DNA of 64,000 nt from Cognataquiflexum nitidum (GCF_022538055.1 NZ_JAKZAM010000002.1:186001-250000), one strand, 5' to 3'. Positions 1 to 9,101 are shown, counted from the stretch's first letter. Notes: a model not told the origin generated them from the letters alone. A program made the numbers and translations.

Positions 1-1002
1 ACGCGAAAGCCTGCTAGGACATTTATTGGCAATTTTGAAGGACAGATTATCATTGGTCGATTGGAAAATTCTAATCGTGCCCCTTCACAGAGCGAAGAAT
101 TTAATAATCTATATTTTTTACCATTCGATGGCGATTGGAGATATTTGAATGGGATGACTATTTCTTATCAACCAAAGTGGTTACCTGGACTATTTTTTGG
201 ATTTTCCCGGACCTTTCAGCAATACAATCAAAAACGAACTTCCAGCTTTAATGACATTTTGCCGATTCTTTCACCATTTCAGAAGATAAAATATGGTTTC
301 GACAAGGATGGGGATGGTAGAGACCAGCAGGCAGTCGTTTCGGGAAGATATGTCAATATTAGAGGGAATTTTGAGTTTTATTTTGAATATGGCAGGCGAG
401 ACCATGCTTTCAACTGGCGGGAGGCGATCATAAATCCAGAGCACGCAAGGGCATTCTTAATGGGATTCAATAAACTGATTAATTTAAATGACACAAGAAA
501 AAAACTGTTCGTTAGGGGCGAAATTACCCATCAACAGGAATCTATAAACAGATACATTAGATACAGAGGGTTGTTAGGTGGAGTATCTTGGCATACTCAT
601 AATTCAGGTGCCAGGGGATTTGTTAATTTCGGACAACCGCTAGGTGTTGGAATAGGAACCGGTTCAAATGTACAAACCTTTGAAGTTTCTCTAGTCGAGA
701 ATTATAACAAGTTAGGATTAGTCTTTGAGCGACTTGAAAACCACCAAGATTTCTATTATAGGGTCTTTGGACAGCAAACTAAACAACAACCTTGGATTGA
801 CTTTAGTGCAGGGCTGATTTTTGATCGAGAATGGAAAAATCTTATTATGAGCTCTCGTTTGCAATTTATCAATGCAAAAAATTACCAGTGGATTGAAAAC
901 CCAGCCTCTACAGAAGACTTTCCACAAAATACCAGCCTTTTTTCTACCCATTTTCAATTAAACTTCATCTATAGGTTAAATAGATATTTCATACTTCAAT
1001 GA
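1..1002 (+). CDS. Capsule assembly Wzi-family outer-membrane protein, 5' truncated by window edge
   Basis: The frame is open from base 1, so the gene begins left of the window; an internal TTG at 61 is not a credible start. The visible part is the C-terminal 333 residues or so, rich in aromatic residues and alternating strands typical of an outer-membrane beta barrel. The stretch YFEYGRRDHAFNWREAI followed by EHARAFLMGF matches what I remember of Bacteroidota Wzi-like proteins, which help hold or assemble surface polysaccharide at the outer membrane. The stop overlaps the wecB start by four bases (ATGA), so the two are probably translationally coupled. This fits the polysaccharide genes that follow. 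The family assignment is by eye; a generic barrel protein is the alternative. Confidence 0.7.
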   Translation, partial: TRKPARTFIGNFEGQIIIGRLENSNRAPSQSEEFNNLYFLPFDGDWRYLNGMTISYQPKWLPGLFFGFSRTFQQYNQKRTSSFNDILPILSPFQKIKYGFDKDGDGRDQQAVVSGRYVNIRGNFEFYFEYGRRDHAFNWREAIINPEHARAFLMGFNKLINLNDTRKKLFVRGEITHQQESINRYIRYRGLLGGVSWHTHNSGARGFVNFGQPLGVGIGTGSNVQTFEVSLVENYNKLGLVFERLENHQDFYYRVFGQQTKQQPWIDFSAGLIFDREWKNLIMSSRLQFINAKNYQWIENPASTEDFPQNTSLFSTHFQLNFIYRLNRYFILQ

Positions 1003-2096
1003 TTAACATCACCATCGTCGCCGGCGCCCGTCCAAACTTTATGAAAATAGCGCCTATTCTAAAAGCCATCCAGGACAAAAAGGAGACAGGGACAGCAATA
1101 AACTTTAGACTAGTTCATACCGGTCAACACTATGACAAGAAAATGTCGGGTGATTTTTTTGAGCAGTTGAATATTCCTGAACCTGATATCAACCTCGAAG
1201 CGGGAGGAGGAAGTCAGGCCGAACAAACTGCAGCCATTATGGTAGCATTTGAAAAAGAACTTTTGGCCAATAGGCCTGATTTGGTTATTGTAGTTGGTGA
1301 TGTAACTTCTACATTGGCCTGTTCTATTGCAGCCAAGAAATTGGTCATCGATGTGGCGCATGTGGAAGGAGGGATCCGTTCTGGAGATATGAGTATGCCG
1401 GAAGAAGTGAATAGAATTGTTACGGATAGCATCACGGATCATTTTTTCACTACCTCAGAGGTTGCTAACCAACATCTGAAGTATGTAGGAGTGGCTGAGG
1501 ATAGAATTCATTTTGTGGGGAATACCATGATAGACACGCTGCTTTCCAATCAGGATAGGTTTATGAGTCCGGTAGGAGAGATGTTTGATGACCTTAAGCC
1601 AAAGAACTATTTTGTCATGACCATGCATAGGCCTGCAAATGTAGATGGGGAACATCAGCTTAAAGCCTTGATAGATGCCATTATGATGGGAACAGGTAGT
1701 TTTCCTGTGATATTTCCGGTTCATCCCCGAACTGCCAAAAATCTTGAGAAGATTGGTATCAGACATGCAAGATTGAGGATGGTAGAACCGTTGTCTTATC
1801 TTGAGTTCAATTATTTGGTTAAAAATGCATTAGGTGTAATTACAGATTCAGGGGGAATTACCGAGGAGGCTTCCGTGATGAATGTTCCTTGCATCACCAT
1901 GAGAAACAATACCGAACGCCCTGAAACAGTCACCCTTGGCACGAATGAATTAATAGGAATAAATCCGGCAAATCTCAAAGCACCTTTAGAGAAATTACTT
2001 AAAGGCAAATGGAAATCTTATAAGGGAATACCACTTTGGGATGGAAAAGCAGCAGAAAGAATTGTGGATAAAATTATTGAAATTTATGAATTATAA
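999..2096 (+). CDS. wecB: UDP-N-acetylglucosamine 2-epimerase (non-hydrolysing)
   Basis: The 365-residue protein has the usual family length. It carries the N-terminal GARPNFMKIAPI (residues 9-20), HVEGGIRSGD (121-130), TDSGGITEEA (282-291) and NTERPET (304-310), all hallmarks of the family. The enzyme interconverts UDP-GlcNAc and UDP-ManNAc in the cytoplasm and supplies ManNAc or ManNAcA for surface polysaccharide. It overlaps the Wzi-like gene by four bases and lies upstream of rfbA, consistent with a capsule or O-antigen-type locus. No UDP-ManNAc dehydrogenase (wecC) is present in the window, so the final sugar cannot be told. Confidence 0.93.
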   Translation: MINITIVAGARPNFMKIAPILKAIQDKKETGTAINFRLVHTGQHYDKKMSGDFFEQLNIPEPDINLEAGGGSQAEQTAAIMVAFEKELLANRPDLVIVVGDVTSTLACSIAAKKLVIDVAHVEGGIRSGDMSMPEEVNRIVTDSITDHFFTTSEVANQHLKYVGVAEDRIHFVGNTMIDTLLSNQDRFMSPVGEMFDDLKPKNYFVMTMHRPANVDGEHQLKALIDAIMMGTGSFPVIFPVHPRTAKNLEKIGIRHARLRMVEPLSYLEFNYLVKNALGVITDSGGITEEASVMNVPCITMRNNTERPETVTLGTNELIGINPANLKAPLEKLLKGKWKSYKGIPLWDGKAAERIVDKIIEIYEL

Positions 2097-2146
2097 TGGT
2101 TTTCTACTTCTTTCCCAGTAACCCAATATTCTACTTCAGACAGGTA

Positions 2147-2180
2147 GGAAGTCCGAAGTCGGAAGTCCGATGTAACGGAC
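2147..2180. repeat. Short direct and inverted repeat in the wecB-rfbA gap
   Basis: GGAAGTCCGA occurs at 2147-2156 and again at 2161-2170, a 14-base period. It is followed by an inverted pair GTCCG/CGGAC (2165-2180). No U-rich tail follows, so it is not an obvious terminator. A related string (GAAGTCGGAA) occurs near 43254, downstream of pgi, which suggests a relic of a small interspersed repeat. The function is unknown. Confidence 0.4.
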
Positions 2181-2276
2181 ATTTCAGTTTCCTGCAAGAA
2201 TTATACAGAATTACAATTTTACCTGCATCATTGTGTAAATAAATATTTCTTATCGACAATAATCCAATATAAATTT

Positions 2277-3155
2277 ATGAAAGGCATAATCCTAGCTGGA
2301 GGCTCCGGAACAAGACTTTACCCCATTACCAAAGGTACCTCAAAGCAACTGCTTGCTATCTACGACAAGCCAATGATATACTACCCCATGTCAGTCCTGA
2401 TGTTAGCAGGTATTAGGGAGATTCTGATCATCAGCACGCCGCATGACCTGCCGAATTTTAAAAAATTGTTTGGAGACGGTTCCGATCTAGGAATTAAGCT
2501 TACTTATGCAGAACAACCTTCACCTGACGGATTGGCCCAAGCCTTCATCATCGGAGAGGAATTTATCGGTCACGATTCGGTCTGTCTGGTACTTGGTGAC
2601 AATATTTTTTATGGGCATGGGTTTACACAGCTTCTCAAAAGTTCGGTCGCTACGGTTGAGAATGAAAATAAAGCAACAGTTTTTGGTTACTACGTTCAAG
2701 ATCCTCAACGCTATGGAGTTGTTGAATTTACCGAAAAGGGAGATGCAATAAGTATTGAGGAAAAACCTGATGTCCCAAAAAGCAATTATGCGGTTGTGGG
2801 TCTTTATTTTTACCCGAATTCAGTCGTTGAAATTGCAAAAAATATAAAACCAAGCCACAGAGGTGAGTTGGAAATCACTACTGTCAACCAAGAATATTTG
2901 AAAAACAATGAACTTAAGGTTGAACTTATGGGCAGGGGTTTTGCTTGGTTAGATACAGGTACCCACGAATCAATGCTCGAAGCTTCTAATTTTATCCATA
3001 CCATTGAAAAGCGGCAAGGACTTAAAGTTGCTTGTTTGGAAGAGATAGCTTTTGATATGGGCTTTATAAATACTGAAAAACTGAAAGAATTGGCTCAAAA
3101 TTTGAGGAAAAATGAATATGGTGAGTATCTCTTGAGAAAAATTGGATTAAGGTAA
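2277..3155 (+). CDS. rfbA: Glucose-1-phosphate thymidylyltransferase
   Basis: The 292-residue length is standard for RmlA/RfbA. The nucleotide-binding signature GGSGTRLYP is at residues 8-16 and the metal-binding LGDNIFYG at 106-113. The enzyme makes dTDP-glucose from glucose-1-phosphate and dTTP, the first step to dTDP-rhamnose and related sugars. The partner genes rfbB, rfbC and rfbD are not in this window, so they must lie elsewhere if the rhamnose route is complete. A 180-base gap separates it from wecB. The ATG at 2277 is the only sensible start. Confidence 0.95.
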   Translation: MKGIILAGGSGTRLYPITKGTSKQLLAIYDKPMIYYPMSVLMLAGIREILIISTPHDLPNFKKLFGDGSDLGIKLTYAEQPSPDGLAQAFIIGEEFIGHDSVCLVLGDNIFYGHGFTQLLKSSVATVENENKATVFGYYVQDPQRYGVVEFTEKGDAISIEEKPDVPKSNYAVVGLYFYPNSVVEIAKNIKPSHRGELEITTVNQEYLKNNELKVELMGRGFAWLDTGTHESMLEASNFIHTIEKRQGLKVACLEEIAFDMGFINTEKLKELAQNLRKNEYGEYLLRKIGLR

Positions 3156-3262
3156 ATTTGAGTAATGATTCTTAAGATTTAATTTATTATGATTATACAG
3201 TTTTATGAATGGAAATTTGAATATTAATAAATTATAATTAAGTTAGCTCAAAAATAATTTTT

Positions 3263-4417
3263 ATGATAATTTTTCTTGCAGTCATCACAGCATTTATGGT
3301 AGGTTTTTTACTGACTCCAATAGTGATTTTGCTTTTAAAAAAAATGGAACTTGTCGATAGTCCGGGAGGTAGAAAAATTCATAACGGATTTATTCCTTCT
3401 ATGGGAGGAATAGCCTTTGTTATTGCAAGTTTTGTAGCAGTTTTAGCCTGGTTGGATTCAGAATATATCATGGAAATCAGGTTTTTACTAGCAGCCTTTG
3501 GCTTGATGTTTTTTGTTGGCTTAAGGGATGATATGGTCAATATGAGTGCATTCCAAAAATTGGCGGGGCAATTTATTTCTGCCTATTTAGTCGTGGTTAT
3601 GGCAGATATTAGGTTGACAGGTCTTTATGGATTTTTCGGTATTTATGAACTTCCACTTTGGATTAGTTACGGGATTTCATTTTTTACCATTCTTGTCTTG
3701 ACCAATTCCTTTAATCTTATAGATGGTTTAGACGGTTTGGCAGGTTCAATCAGTCTAGTGACTTTTATGTTCCTAGGGTGGTGGTTTTTGGAAGCAGACC
3801 TTACTAGCTATTCTGTATTCTCGTTTATTTTGGTTGGTGCGGTTCTTTCTTTTTTGGTCTATAATTGGCATCCCGCTAAGATTTTTATGGGTGATACCGG
3901 GTCTTTAAGTTTAGGCTTTGCTTTGGCGGTGTTGACTATATTGTTTATAGATAAGAATGGCACAATGGCAAATTTTGAAGGATGGAAATTTAATGCACCT
4001 ATTGCCTCTGGCATCGCTTTATTAATAATTCCGATATATGATACTTCTAGGATTTTTATAAAAAGATCCTTAAAGGGTAAATCCCCGATGGCACCTGATA
4101 AAAGTCATGTGCACCATTTTCTTTTGAGAATGGGCATGAGGCATGACCAAGTCACCTTGACGTTGGTAGCAGTGAAAGTTGGGTTTATTTCCTTGATTTT
4201 TATTGGTTCTGATTTCAGCGACTATGTGATGTTGCCTGTGGTAACCCTTACGGCTATAGTTCTTGGGTTAAAAATGGATTCACTGACATTAAAAAGAGTT
4301 AAAAAATTAAATAAAAATTCGCCACCCATATTGTCTAAGAGAACAAAAAGGAAAAGTCATCAAAAACCAAGTATTCAAGGTGATGTCCTGGAAAAAGTCA
4401 ATATTAGCGACAATTAA
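3263..4417 (+). CDS. WecA/TagO-type undecaprenyl-phosphate sugar-1-phosphate transferase
   Basis: This 384-residue protein has about ten hydrophobic segments and the MraY/WecA superfamily motifs in order: GGRKIHNGFIPSMGG (residues 35-49), Asp pair GLRDD (86-90), NLIDGLDGLAG (151-161), MGDTGS (209-214) and the His cluster SHVHHFL (281-287). The family transfers a sugar-1-phosphate (often GlcNAc-1-P) from a UDP sugar to undecaprenyl phosphate at the inner membrane, starting glycan synthesis. The C-terminal tail from about residue 345 is highly basic and looks cytoplasmic. A second initiating enzyme of a different fold lies 1.5 kb downstream, so either two glycans are initiated or only one enzyme is used by this locus. 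A terminator follows. Confidence 0.88.
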   Translation: MIIFLAVITAFMVGFLLTPIVILLLKKMELVDSPGGRKIHNGFIPSMGGIAFVIASFVAVLAWLDSEYIMEIRFLLAAFGLMFFVGLRDDMVNMSAFQKLAGQFISAYLVVVMADIRLTGLYGFFGIYELPLWISYGISFFTILVLTNSFNLIDGLDGLAGSISLVTFMFLGWWFLEADLTSYSVFSFILVGAVLSFLVYNWHPAKIFMGDTGSLSLGFALAVLTILFIDKNGTMANFEGWKFNAPIASGIALLIIPIYDTSRIFIKRSLKGKSPMAPDKSHVHHFLLRMGMRHDQVTLTLVAVKVGFISLIFIGSDFSDYVMLPVVTLTAIVLGLKMDSLTLKRVKKLNKNSPPILSKRTKRKSHQKPSIQGDVLEKVNISDN

Positions 4418-4437
4418 AATTTATACTTTTCAATAAT

Positions 4438-4474
4438 CAAAAGCTCCGAAGTTTAGTACTCCGGAGCTTTTTTT
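4438..4474 (+). terminator. Rho-independent terminator after the WecA-type gene
   Basis: The stem AAGCTCCG (4441-4448) pairs with CGGAGCTT (4462-4469) and is followed by a T run. It sits 20 bases after the stop codon and separates this gene from the aminotransferase unit. Confidence 0.85.
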
Positions 4475-4680
4475 ATGGGTCCTCTTTATTGCACGTAGCT
4501 AAACAATTAATGGCAGAAGAACGATTAGCAGGCTTTGTTGCAGGTACGCTGTTGTCCCAGGACAAGTATACCCAGCCGATATAGTACTTTCAAGCCTAAC
4601 CTTCAACATTGCGCATACCCAATTTTTTTGTTTAGCCTTAGATTTCAGAATTTGTAGGTGGTTGAAAAAAATCCTAACTT

Positions 4681-4710
4681 TTTGATTCATCAAACTTTCC
4701 TATAGTTTTG
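4681..4710 (+). promoter_or_regulatory. Bacteroidota-type promoter for the aminotransferase unit
   Basis: TTTG (4681-4684), an 18-base spacer and TAGTTTTG (4703-4710) match the TTTG/TAnnTTTG consensus. Transcription would start near 4717, just upstream of the ATG at 4735. This supports the ATG over a TTG at 4708 that lies inside the -7 element. Confidence 0.6.
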
Positions 4711-4734
4711 TTCTTGGTTTCACTCAATTTTAAC

Positions 4735-5868
4735 ATGTTAAAATCTATTCCGCTTTCAACTCCAGTTTTTGATGGAAATGAAAACAGCTTTTTATTGAAG
4801 GCTCTAGAATCAAATCAAATTTCGACAGCAGGAAAATTTATTTCGGATTTTGAAGAAGAAATAAAAAAAAGAACAGGAGGATTTGAAGTAGCAGTAACAA
4901 ATTCTGGAACTTCAGCTATTCATTTGGCATTGAGACTTCTTGGTATTGGCCCTGGGGATGAGGTTTTATGCCAATCCTTTACCTTTTGTGCTTCTGCCAA
5001 TCCGATTTTGTACCTAGGTGCTCAACCAGTGTTTATTGACAGTGAACCCACTACCTGGAATATTTGTCCTGAAATTTTAGAAGAGGCAATTTTGGATAGG
5101 TTAAGAAAGGGCAAAAAACCAAAAGCAATTATTGTGGTGGACCTGTTTGGTATGCCTGCAAAATTTAAACAGATTAATGATATTTCGGCAAAATATGAAA
5201 TACCTGTTGTCGAAGATGCTGCAGAGGCATTGGGCTCCTCTATTGATGGTATTGCTTGCGGAACTCATGGACAGTATGGGATTTTTTCTTTTAATGGAAA
5301 TAAAATTATTACCACAGGTTCAGGTGGAGCATTGATTTCCCAAGATTTAAATGCAATGGACAGGGCAAAATACTTGTCTGTTCAGGCTCGAGAAAACTAT
5401 AAATATTATTTGCATAAGGAAGTTGGATATAATTATAGAATGAATAACGTATCGGCTGGAATAGGCCTTGCTCAGATTTTGGATTTGGATAAAAAGATTT
5501 CGTTGCGCAGGAAGAAATTTGAAAATTATCAGAATTTATTTCGTGATATAAAAGGTGTTTCTACTGTACTTGAACTCGATGGTTTTTTTTCTAATAGATG
5601 GCTTTCAACTTTTATAGTAAGTAATTCAGAAACAGGACTTTCAATAGAAGAGCTTCGTCTTGCGCTACTAAAAGAAAATATTGAAACTCGATACCTTTGG
5701 AACCCTTTGCATCTTCAACCTGTATTCAAAGATGTTCCATTCTATGGCGGAGGCAGCTCTGAAAAACTATTCTCAGAAGGAATTTGCCTTCCAAGCAGTG
5801 AAAATCTATCCTATGAAGATCAAGTAAGGATCGTTGACATCATCAAAAATAACCTCATCAGAAAATAA
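4735..5868 (+). CDS. DegT/DnrJ/EryC1/StrS-family sugar aminotransferase (PglE-like)
   Basis: The 377-residue PLP enzyme has NSGTSAIHLAL (residues 56-66), EDAAEALGS (160-168) and the Schiff-base lysine in SFNGNKIITTG (Lys190). These are standard for the sugar aminotransferases that put an amino group on a 4-keto or 3-keto nucleotide sugar. With a PglF-type 4,6-dehydratase (6876) and a PglC-type transferase (5873) close by, the likely substrate is UDP-4-keto-6-deoxy-GlcNAc, giving a UDP-4-amino sugar. The substrate is inferred from the neighbours. The start was moved to the ATG at 4735 because the longer reading starts with TTG inside a promoter element. The stop is four bases before the next ATG. 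Confidence 0.88.
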   Translation: MLKSIPLSTPVFDGNENSFLLKALESNQISTAGKFISDFEEEIKKRTGGFEVAVTNSGTSAIHLALRLLGIGPGDEVLCQSFTFCASANPILYLGAQPVFIDSEPTTWNICPEILEEAILDRLRKGKKPKAIIVVDLFGMPAKFKQINDISAKYEIPVVEDAAEALGSSIDGIACGTHGQYGIFSFNGNKIITTGSGGALISQDLNAMDRAKYLSVQARENYKYYLHKEVGYNYRMNNVSAGIGLAQILDLDKKISLRRKKFENYQNLFRDIKGVSTVLELDGFFSNRWLSTFIVSNSETGLSIEELRLALLKENIETRYLWNPLHLQPVFKDVPFYGGGSSEKLFSEGICLPSSENLSYEDQVRIVDIIKNNLIRK

Positions 5869-5872
5869 CGCG

Positions 5873-6493
5873 ATGTATTCCTTATTCCTCAAAAGATTTA
5901 TTGATATAATATTTAGCGGTTTTTTAATTTCAATTCTTCTCCCGGTAATAGTTTTAATTGGATTTGTATTAGGAATAAATAATAGGGGAAATCCTTTTTT
6001 TACCCAAAAAAGACCGGGTCTTAATGGCAAATTGTTTAGACTAGTAAAGTTTAAAACTATGACAGATGAAGTTGATGACCAAGGACAAATACTACCTGAT
6101 GAGGATAGATTGAAGGGATTAGGAAAAATCATCCGAAAATTTTCTATGGATGAAATTCCTCAATTATGGAATGTCCTGATAGGTGATATGAGTTTGGTCG
6201 GACCAAGGCCATTGTTGGAAGAGTACCTTCCGCTTTATAGTAAGGAACAGGCAAAAAGACATTTGGTTCGTCCGGGTATAACGGGGCTTGCGCAGGTAAA
6301 TGGAAGAAATGCAATTTCTTGGGAGAAGAAATTTGAGTATGACTTAGTATATGTAAATAATCTATCTTTAAAAATGGATTCGAAAATATTAATTTTGACA
6401 TTTTTTAAATTTCTCAGGCCTGAGGGTATTCATCAGGAGGGGCATGTGACTATGCCGAAATTTAAGGGCAAAAAAGATCAAGACTTAATTTGA
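5873..6493 (+). CDS. PglC/WcaJ-type initiating sugar-phosphate transferase
   Basis: The 206 residues match the small bacterial sugar transferase family (PglC is about 200). A hydrophobic re-entrant helix spans residues 10-35, followed by the catalytic Asp-Glu pair in SMDEIPQLWN (91-100) and the signatures GDMSLVGPRP (104-113) and RPGITGLAQVNGR (133-145). The family moves a sugar-1-phosphate from UDP to undecaprenyl phosphate. It starts four bases after the aminotransferase, so they are co-transcribed. A longer reading from TTG 5834 would overlap the upstream gene and lacks the conserved N-terminus, so the ATG at 5873 is preferred. The likely donor is a UDP-4-amino-sugar made by the neighbours. 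Confidence 0.9.
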   Translation: MYSLFLKRFIDIIFSGFLISILLPVIVLIGFVLGINNRGNPFFTQKRPGLNGKLFRLVKFKTMTDEVDDQGQILPDEDRLKGLGKIIRKFSMDEIPQLWNVLIGDMSLVGPRPLLEEYLPLYSKEQAKRHLVRPGITGLAQVNGRNAISWEKKFEYDLVYVNNLSLKMDSKILILTFFKFLRPEGIHQEGHVTMPKFKGKKDQDLI

Positions 6494-6875
6494 TTTTAAT
6501 TTTCGGAATTTTAGCATTAAGGAGAAATTAAATAAGGCAGTTAAATTTATTTTATGCCATGCTTTTCAATTCATTTCAATTGAATTTTTAGCAATAAAGA
6601 CAAAGTTTGAATCATTTTTTACACTCTAGATTTTGGTAATAAATTGTCAAAATTATGATTAAGGATGGGGTTTTATATTTTTTTTTCGAAACGTAAATCT
6701 GTTTTGGATAGCTAAAAATGAACGCTACATAAAGAAAATTGTATGTTTTTATTTTTGATAAAAATATCACTTCAAATTGTTATTATTTGTAAAAATCAAT
6801 GATATATTTGAAGGCAATTGTTTATTACTAAAATAAGTAAAAATTGAATAATATATATTTTAATCAATTCTGCAA
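6494..6875. other. AT-rich intergenic region before the dehydratase gene
   Basis: No gene is visible in these 382 bases. TATATTTG at 6803-6810 fits the -7 consensus, but the nearest TTTG is only 13 bases upstream, too close, so a promoter here is only a guess. Confidence 0.4.
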
Positions 6876-8789
6876 ATGAACTTTTTAAAAGATTTAAGGA
6901 TCCTTCCAAGATGGATTATTGTCACACTAGATTCTATTATTTTATTTCAGGCGACTTTCTTTGCTTATCTCGTAAGATTTAATTTTGATTTTGAATTAGT
7001 GAGTAAAAGCAATGCTGTTTTGGGAAGTGCTATTTTTTCAGTTCTAGTTTTTGGTGTGATGTTGGCCACAAAGAGTTATAAAGGAATTGTACGCCACACA
7101 GGATTGAAAGACAGTGTTAATATTTTCAAGACAGTTGTGATAGGTTTCGTTATCTTTTTGATAATCAATTTGGGTTTTGAAAAAATTATTTCCAGCACCT
7201 ACATCATTCCAAATTCGATTTTGATTATTGCATCCCTTACATCTCTTTTTTTATTGATTTTGTACCGATTCCTTGTTAAAGAATTATTTATTTATCTCAA
7301 AAGTGGTTTTGTTGTATCTAATGATGGTAAAGTAGGAGTGATATTTGGTGCTAATGAGGCAGGTATCACGGCCCTAGATGTCATCAAGAGAGATAGCAAG
7401 TCCAATCTTGTGATTTCATCTTTTCTCGACGATGATCCGAAAAAGGAAGGGAAAATCATCGGAGGAAAAAAGATTTTCAGAGGTCTTTCTCACCTTAAAT
7501 CAATGGTAGAAAATCAAAATGTATCTGAATTAATCATAGCAGTAAAGGATTTGTCTGTTCAGAGAAAAAAGGAAATTATTGATGAATGTTATAAATTCAA
7601 TATTCATGTATCTATTGTCCCACCATTAAATCAATGGATAAACCGAGGCCTCAATACTGAAGCAATTCGGGATTTAAGGATTGAAGACTTACTTGGAAGG
7701 GATCAGATTTCTTTAGAAAATCAAAAAATCAAAGAAGAACTTGTCAACAAAGTTGTATTGGTAACAGGTGCAGCAGGTTCGATAGGAAGTGAGCTTTGCA
7801 GGCAGATTATGTTTTATAATCCAAAACTCCTAATTCTTTTGGATTTTTCGGAATCGGCTTTGTATGACTTGGATTTTGAATTTAGAGAAACAGGAATGGT
7901 AACTCCCCACATTTCTGTTCTGGCGGATATCAGGGATTATAGTACTATGAAGGAGGTTTTTAAAAAGTACAGTCCCGATGTTGTTTTTCATGCAGCAGCA
8001 TATAAGCATGTGCCAATGATAGAAAATTATCCGGAACAAGCAGTAAAAAGTAACATTCTTGGCACCAAGATTCTTGCTGATTTATCTGTTTTGCATCATG
8101 TTGAAAAATTTGTTTTTGTAAGTACAGACAAGGCAGTTAATCCAACGAATGTCATGGGTGCAACAAAAAGAGCTGCCGAGATGTATGTTCAGTCTTTGAA
8201 TATGTACCTGCAAAATCACCATGTAAATAATTATACAAAATTCATAACCACACGTTTTGGAAATGTTTTGGGCTCAAACGGTTCTGTAGTCCCTCTTTTC
8301 AAAAAGCAGATTCAAAAAGGAGGTCCGATAACTGTCACGCATCCTGATGTGACAAGGTATTTTATGACCATCCCTGAGGCTTGTCAGTTGGTACTTGAAG
8401 CAGGATGCATGGGAAATGGTGGAGAAATCTATGTTTTTGATATGGGTGAACCAATTAAAATCGTTGACCTTGCTATAAATATGATAAGGTTAAGTGGAAA
8501 TAAGGAAGGTTCGGATATTAAAATTGTCTACACAGGATTAAGAGAGGGGGAAAAACTTTTTGAAGAACTTTTGAATGATACAGAAGTCATTAAGTTTACC
8601 CATCACCCAAAAATCAAAATAGCACAGGTAGCACCTGTGCATTTTTTCAAAATTGAGGCCCAAATACAGATGTTTGAATCATTTATTGGTAAAAATTCCG
8701 AAAATGACCTTGTATTCCATCTAAAATCGATGATTCCGGAATACAAAAGTAATTCATCTAGATTTGAGGTGTTGGACCGTCTCAATTAA
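6876..8789 (+). CDS. PglF/WbpM-type membrane nucleotide-sugar 4,6-dehydratase
   Basis: The protein has 637 residues. Four hydrophobic segments lie in the first 140, then a first Rossmann-like part (GVIFGANEAG, 154-163) and a second SDR domain with GAAGSIGSE (298-306), HAAAYKHVPM (372-381) and the active-site region STDKAVNPTNVMGATK (416-431). This is the layout of PglF, WbpM and CapD, which dehydrate UDP-GlcNAc to the 4-keto-6-deoxy sugar at the inner membrane. It probably feeds the aminotransferase at 4735. It is separated from those genes by 382 bases and may have its own promoter. No PglD-type acetyltransferase is seen, so the final sugar may keep a free amino group or use an enzyme coded elsewhere. 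Confidence 0.9.
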   Translation: MNFLKDLRILPRWIIVTLDSIILFQATFFAYLVRFNFDFELVSKSNAVLGSAIFSVLVFGVMLATKSYKGIVRHTGLKDSVNIFKTVVIGFVIFLIINLGFEKIISSTYIIPNSILIIASLTSLFLLILYRFLVKELFIYLKSGFVVSNDGKVGVIFGANEAGITALDVIKRDSKSNLVISSFLDDDPKKEGKIIGGKKIFRGLSHLKSMVENQNVSELIIAVKDLSVQRKKEIIDECYKFNIHVSIVPPLNQWINRGLNTEAIRDLRIEDLLGRDQISLENQKIKEELVNKVVLVTGAAGSIGSELCRQIMFYNPKLLILLDFSESALYDLDFEFRETGMVTPHISVLADIRDYSTMKEVFKKYSPDVVFHAAAYKHVPMIENYPEQAVKSNILGTKILADLSVLHHVEKFVFVSTDKAVNPTNVMGATKRAAEMYVQSLNMYLQNHHVNNYTKFITTRFGNVLGSNGSVVPLFKKQIQKGGPITVTHPDVTRYFMTIPEACQLVLEAGCMGNGGEIYVFDMGEPIKIVDLAINMIRLSGNKEGSDIKIVYTGLREGEKLFEELLNDTEVIKFTHHPKIKIAQVAPVHFFKIEAQIQMFESFIGKNSENDLVFHLKSMIPEYKSNSSRFEVLDRLN

Positions 8790-8809
8790 TATTAGTCACA
8801 CGGGTCTTT

Positions 8810-9076
8810 TTACCTTTTACTTATCTTGTTTGAGGTTATTGCCCGCTGCAGGTTGCATTTGAATCTATCAGATTCGGTATTATATTTTTTTTGATGTTTA
8901 GTCTTTCTTCCACTTACCCTTTTCCTCCAAAGCTGAAAAGAAGTGGGTTTTAGCTCTTCTCTCATCAATTTGATTACTTCCTCCTCCGAAACCCCAAATT
9001 GTTTTTTTATTGCCTCAAAAGGAGTCCGATCCTCCCAGGCCATTTCAATTATCCTGTCTATATCAATTGATTCCAT
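8810..9076 (-). CDS. TIGR03643-family small protein, divergent from photolyase
   Basis: The 88-residue protein has the recognisable core [15 protein letters not shown] (residues 9-23), then [17 protein letters not shown] and [16 protein letters not shown]. This matches my memory of the TIGR03643 family, which has no known function. The central part has the feel of a helix-turn-helix, and the C-terminus is strongly basic, so nucleic-acid contact is possible but unproven. The gene is read away from the photolyase at 9127, and I recall these two families being neighbours in other genomes. A perfect palindrome lies just upstream of its start, between the two genes. Confidence 0.75.
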   Translation of the reverse strand: MESIDIDRIIEMAWEDRTPFEAIKKQFGVSEEEVIKLMREELKPTSFQLWRKRVSGRKTKHQKKYNTESDRFKCNLQRAITSNKISKR

Positions 9077-9078
9077 TA

Positions 9079-9101
9079 CATTGTTTTGATTCCAAACAAT
9101 G
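9079..9101. promoter_or_regulatory. Perfect palindrome between TIGR03643 gene and photolyase
   Basis: CATTGTTT (9079-9086), seven bases, then AAACAATG (9094-9101) form a perfect 8-base inverted repeat in a 50-base divergent gap. It lies 2 bases from one start and 25 from the other, the place expected for an operator controlling both. It has no U tail, so it is not a terminator. Confidence 0.5.

Noticed and set aside
1110..1442. 110-codon minus-strand frame
   Set aside because: It is antisense to wecB.
4499..4693. 64-codon minus-strand frame upstream of the aminotransferase
   Set aside because: It runs across the promoter region, shows no family resemblance and ends in the terminator flank; treated as a chance frame.
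4708..4734. Longer aminotransferase with a TTG start
   Set aside because: The TTG lies inside the -7 promoter element; the ATG at 4735 matches homolog starts.
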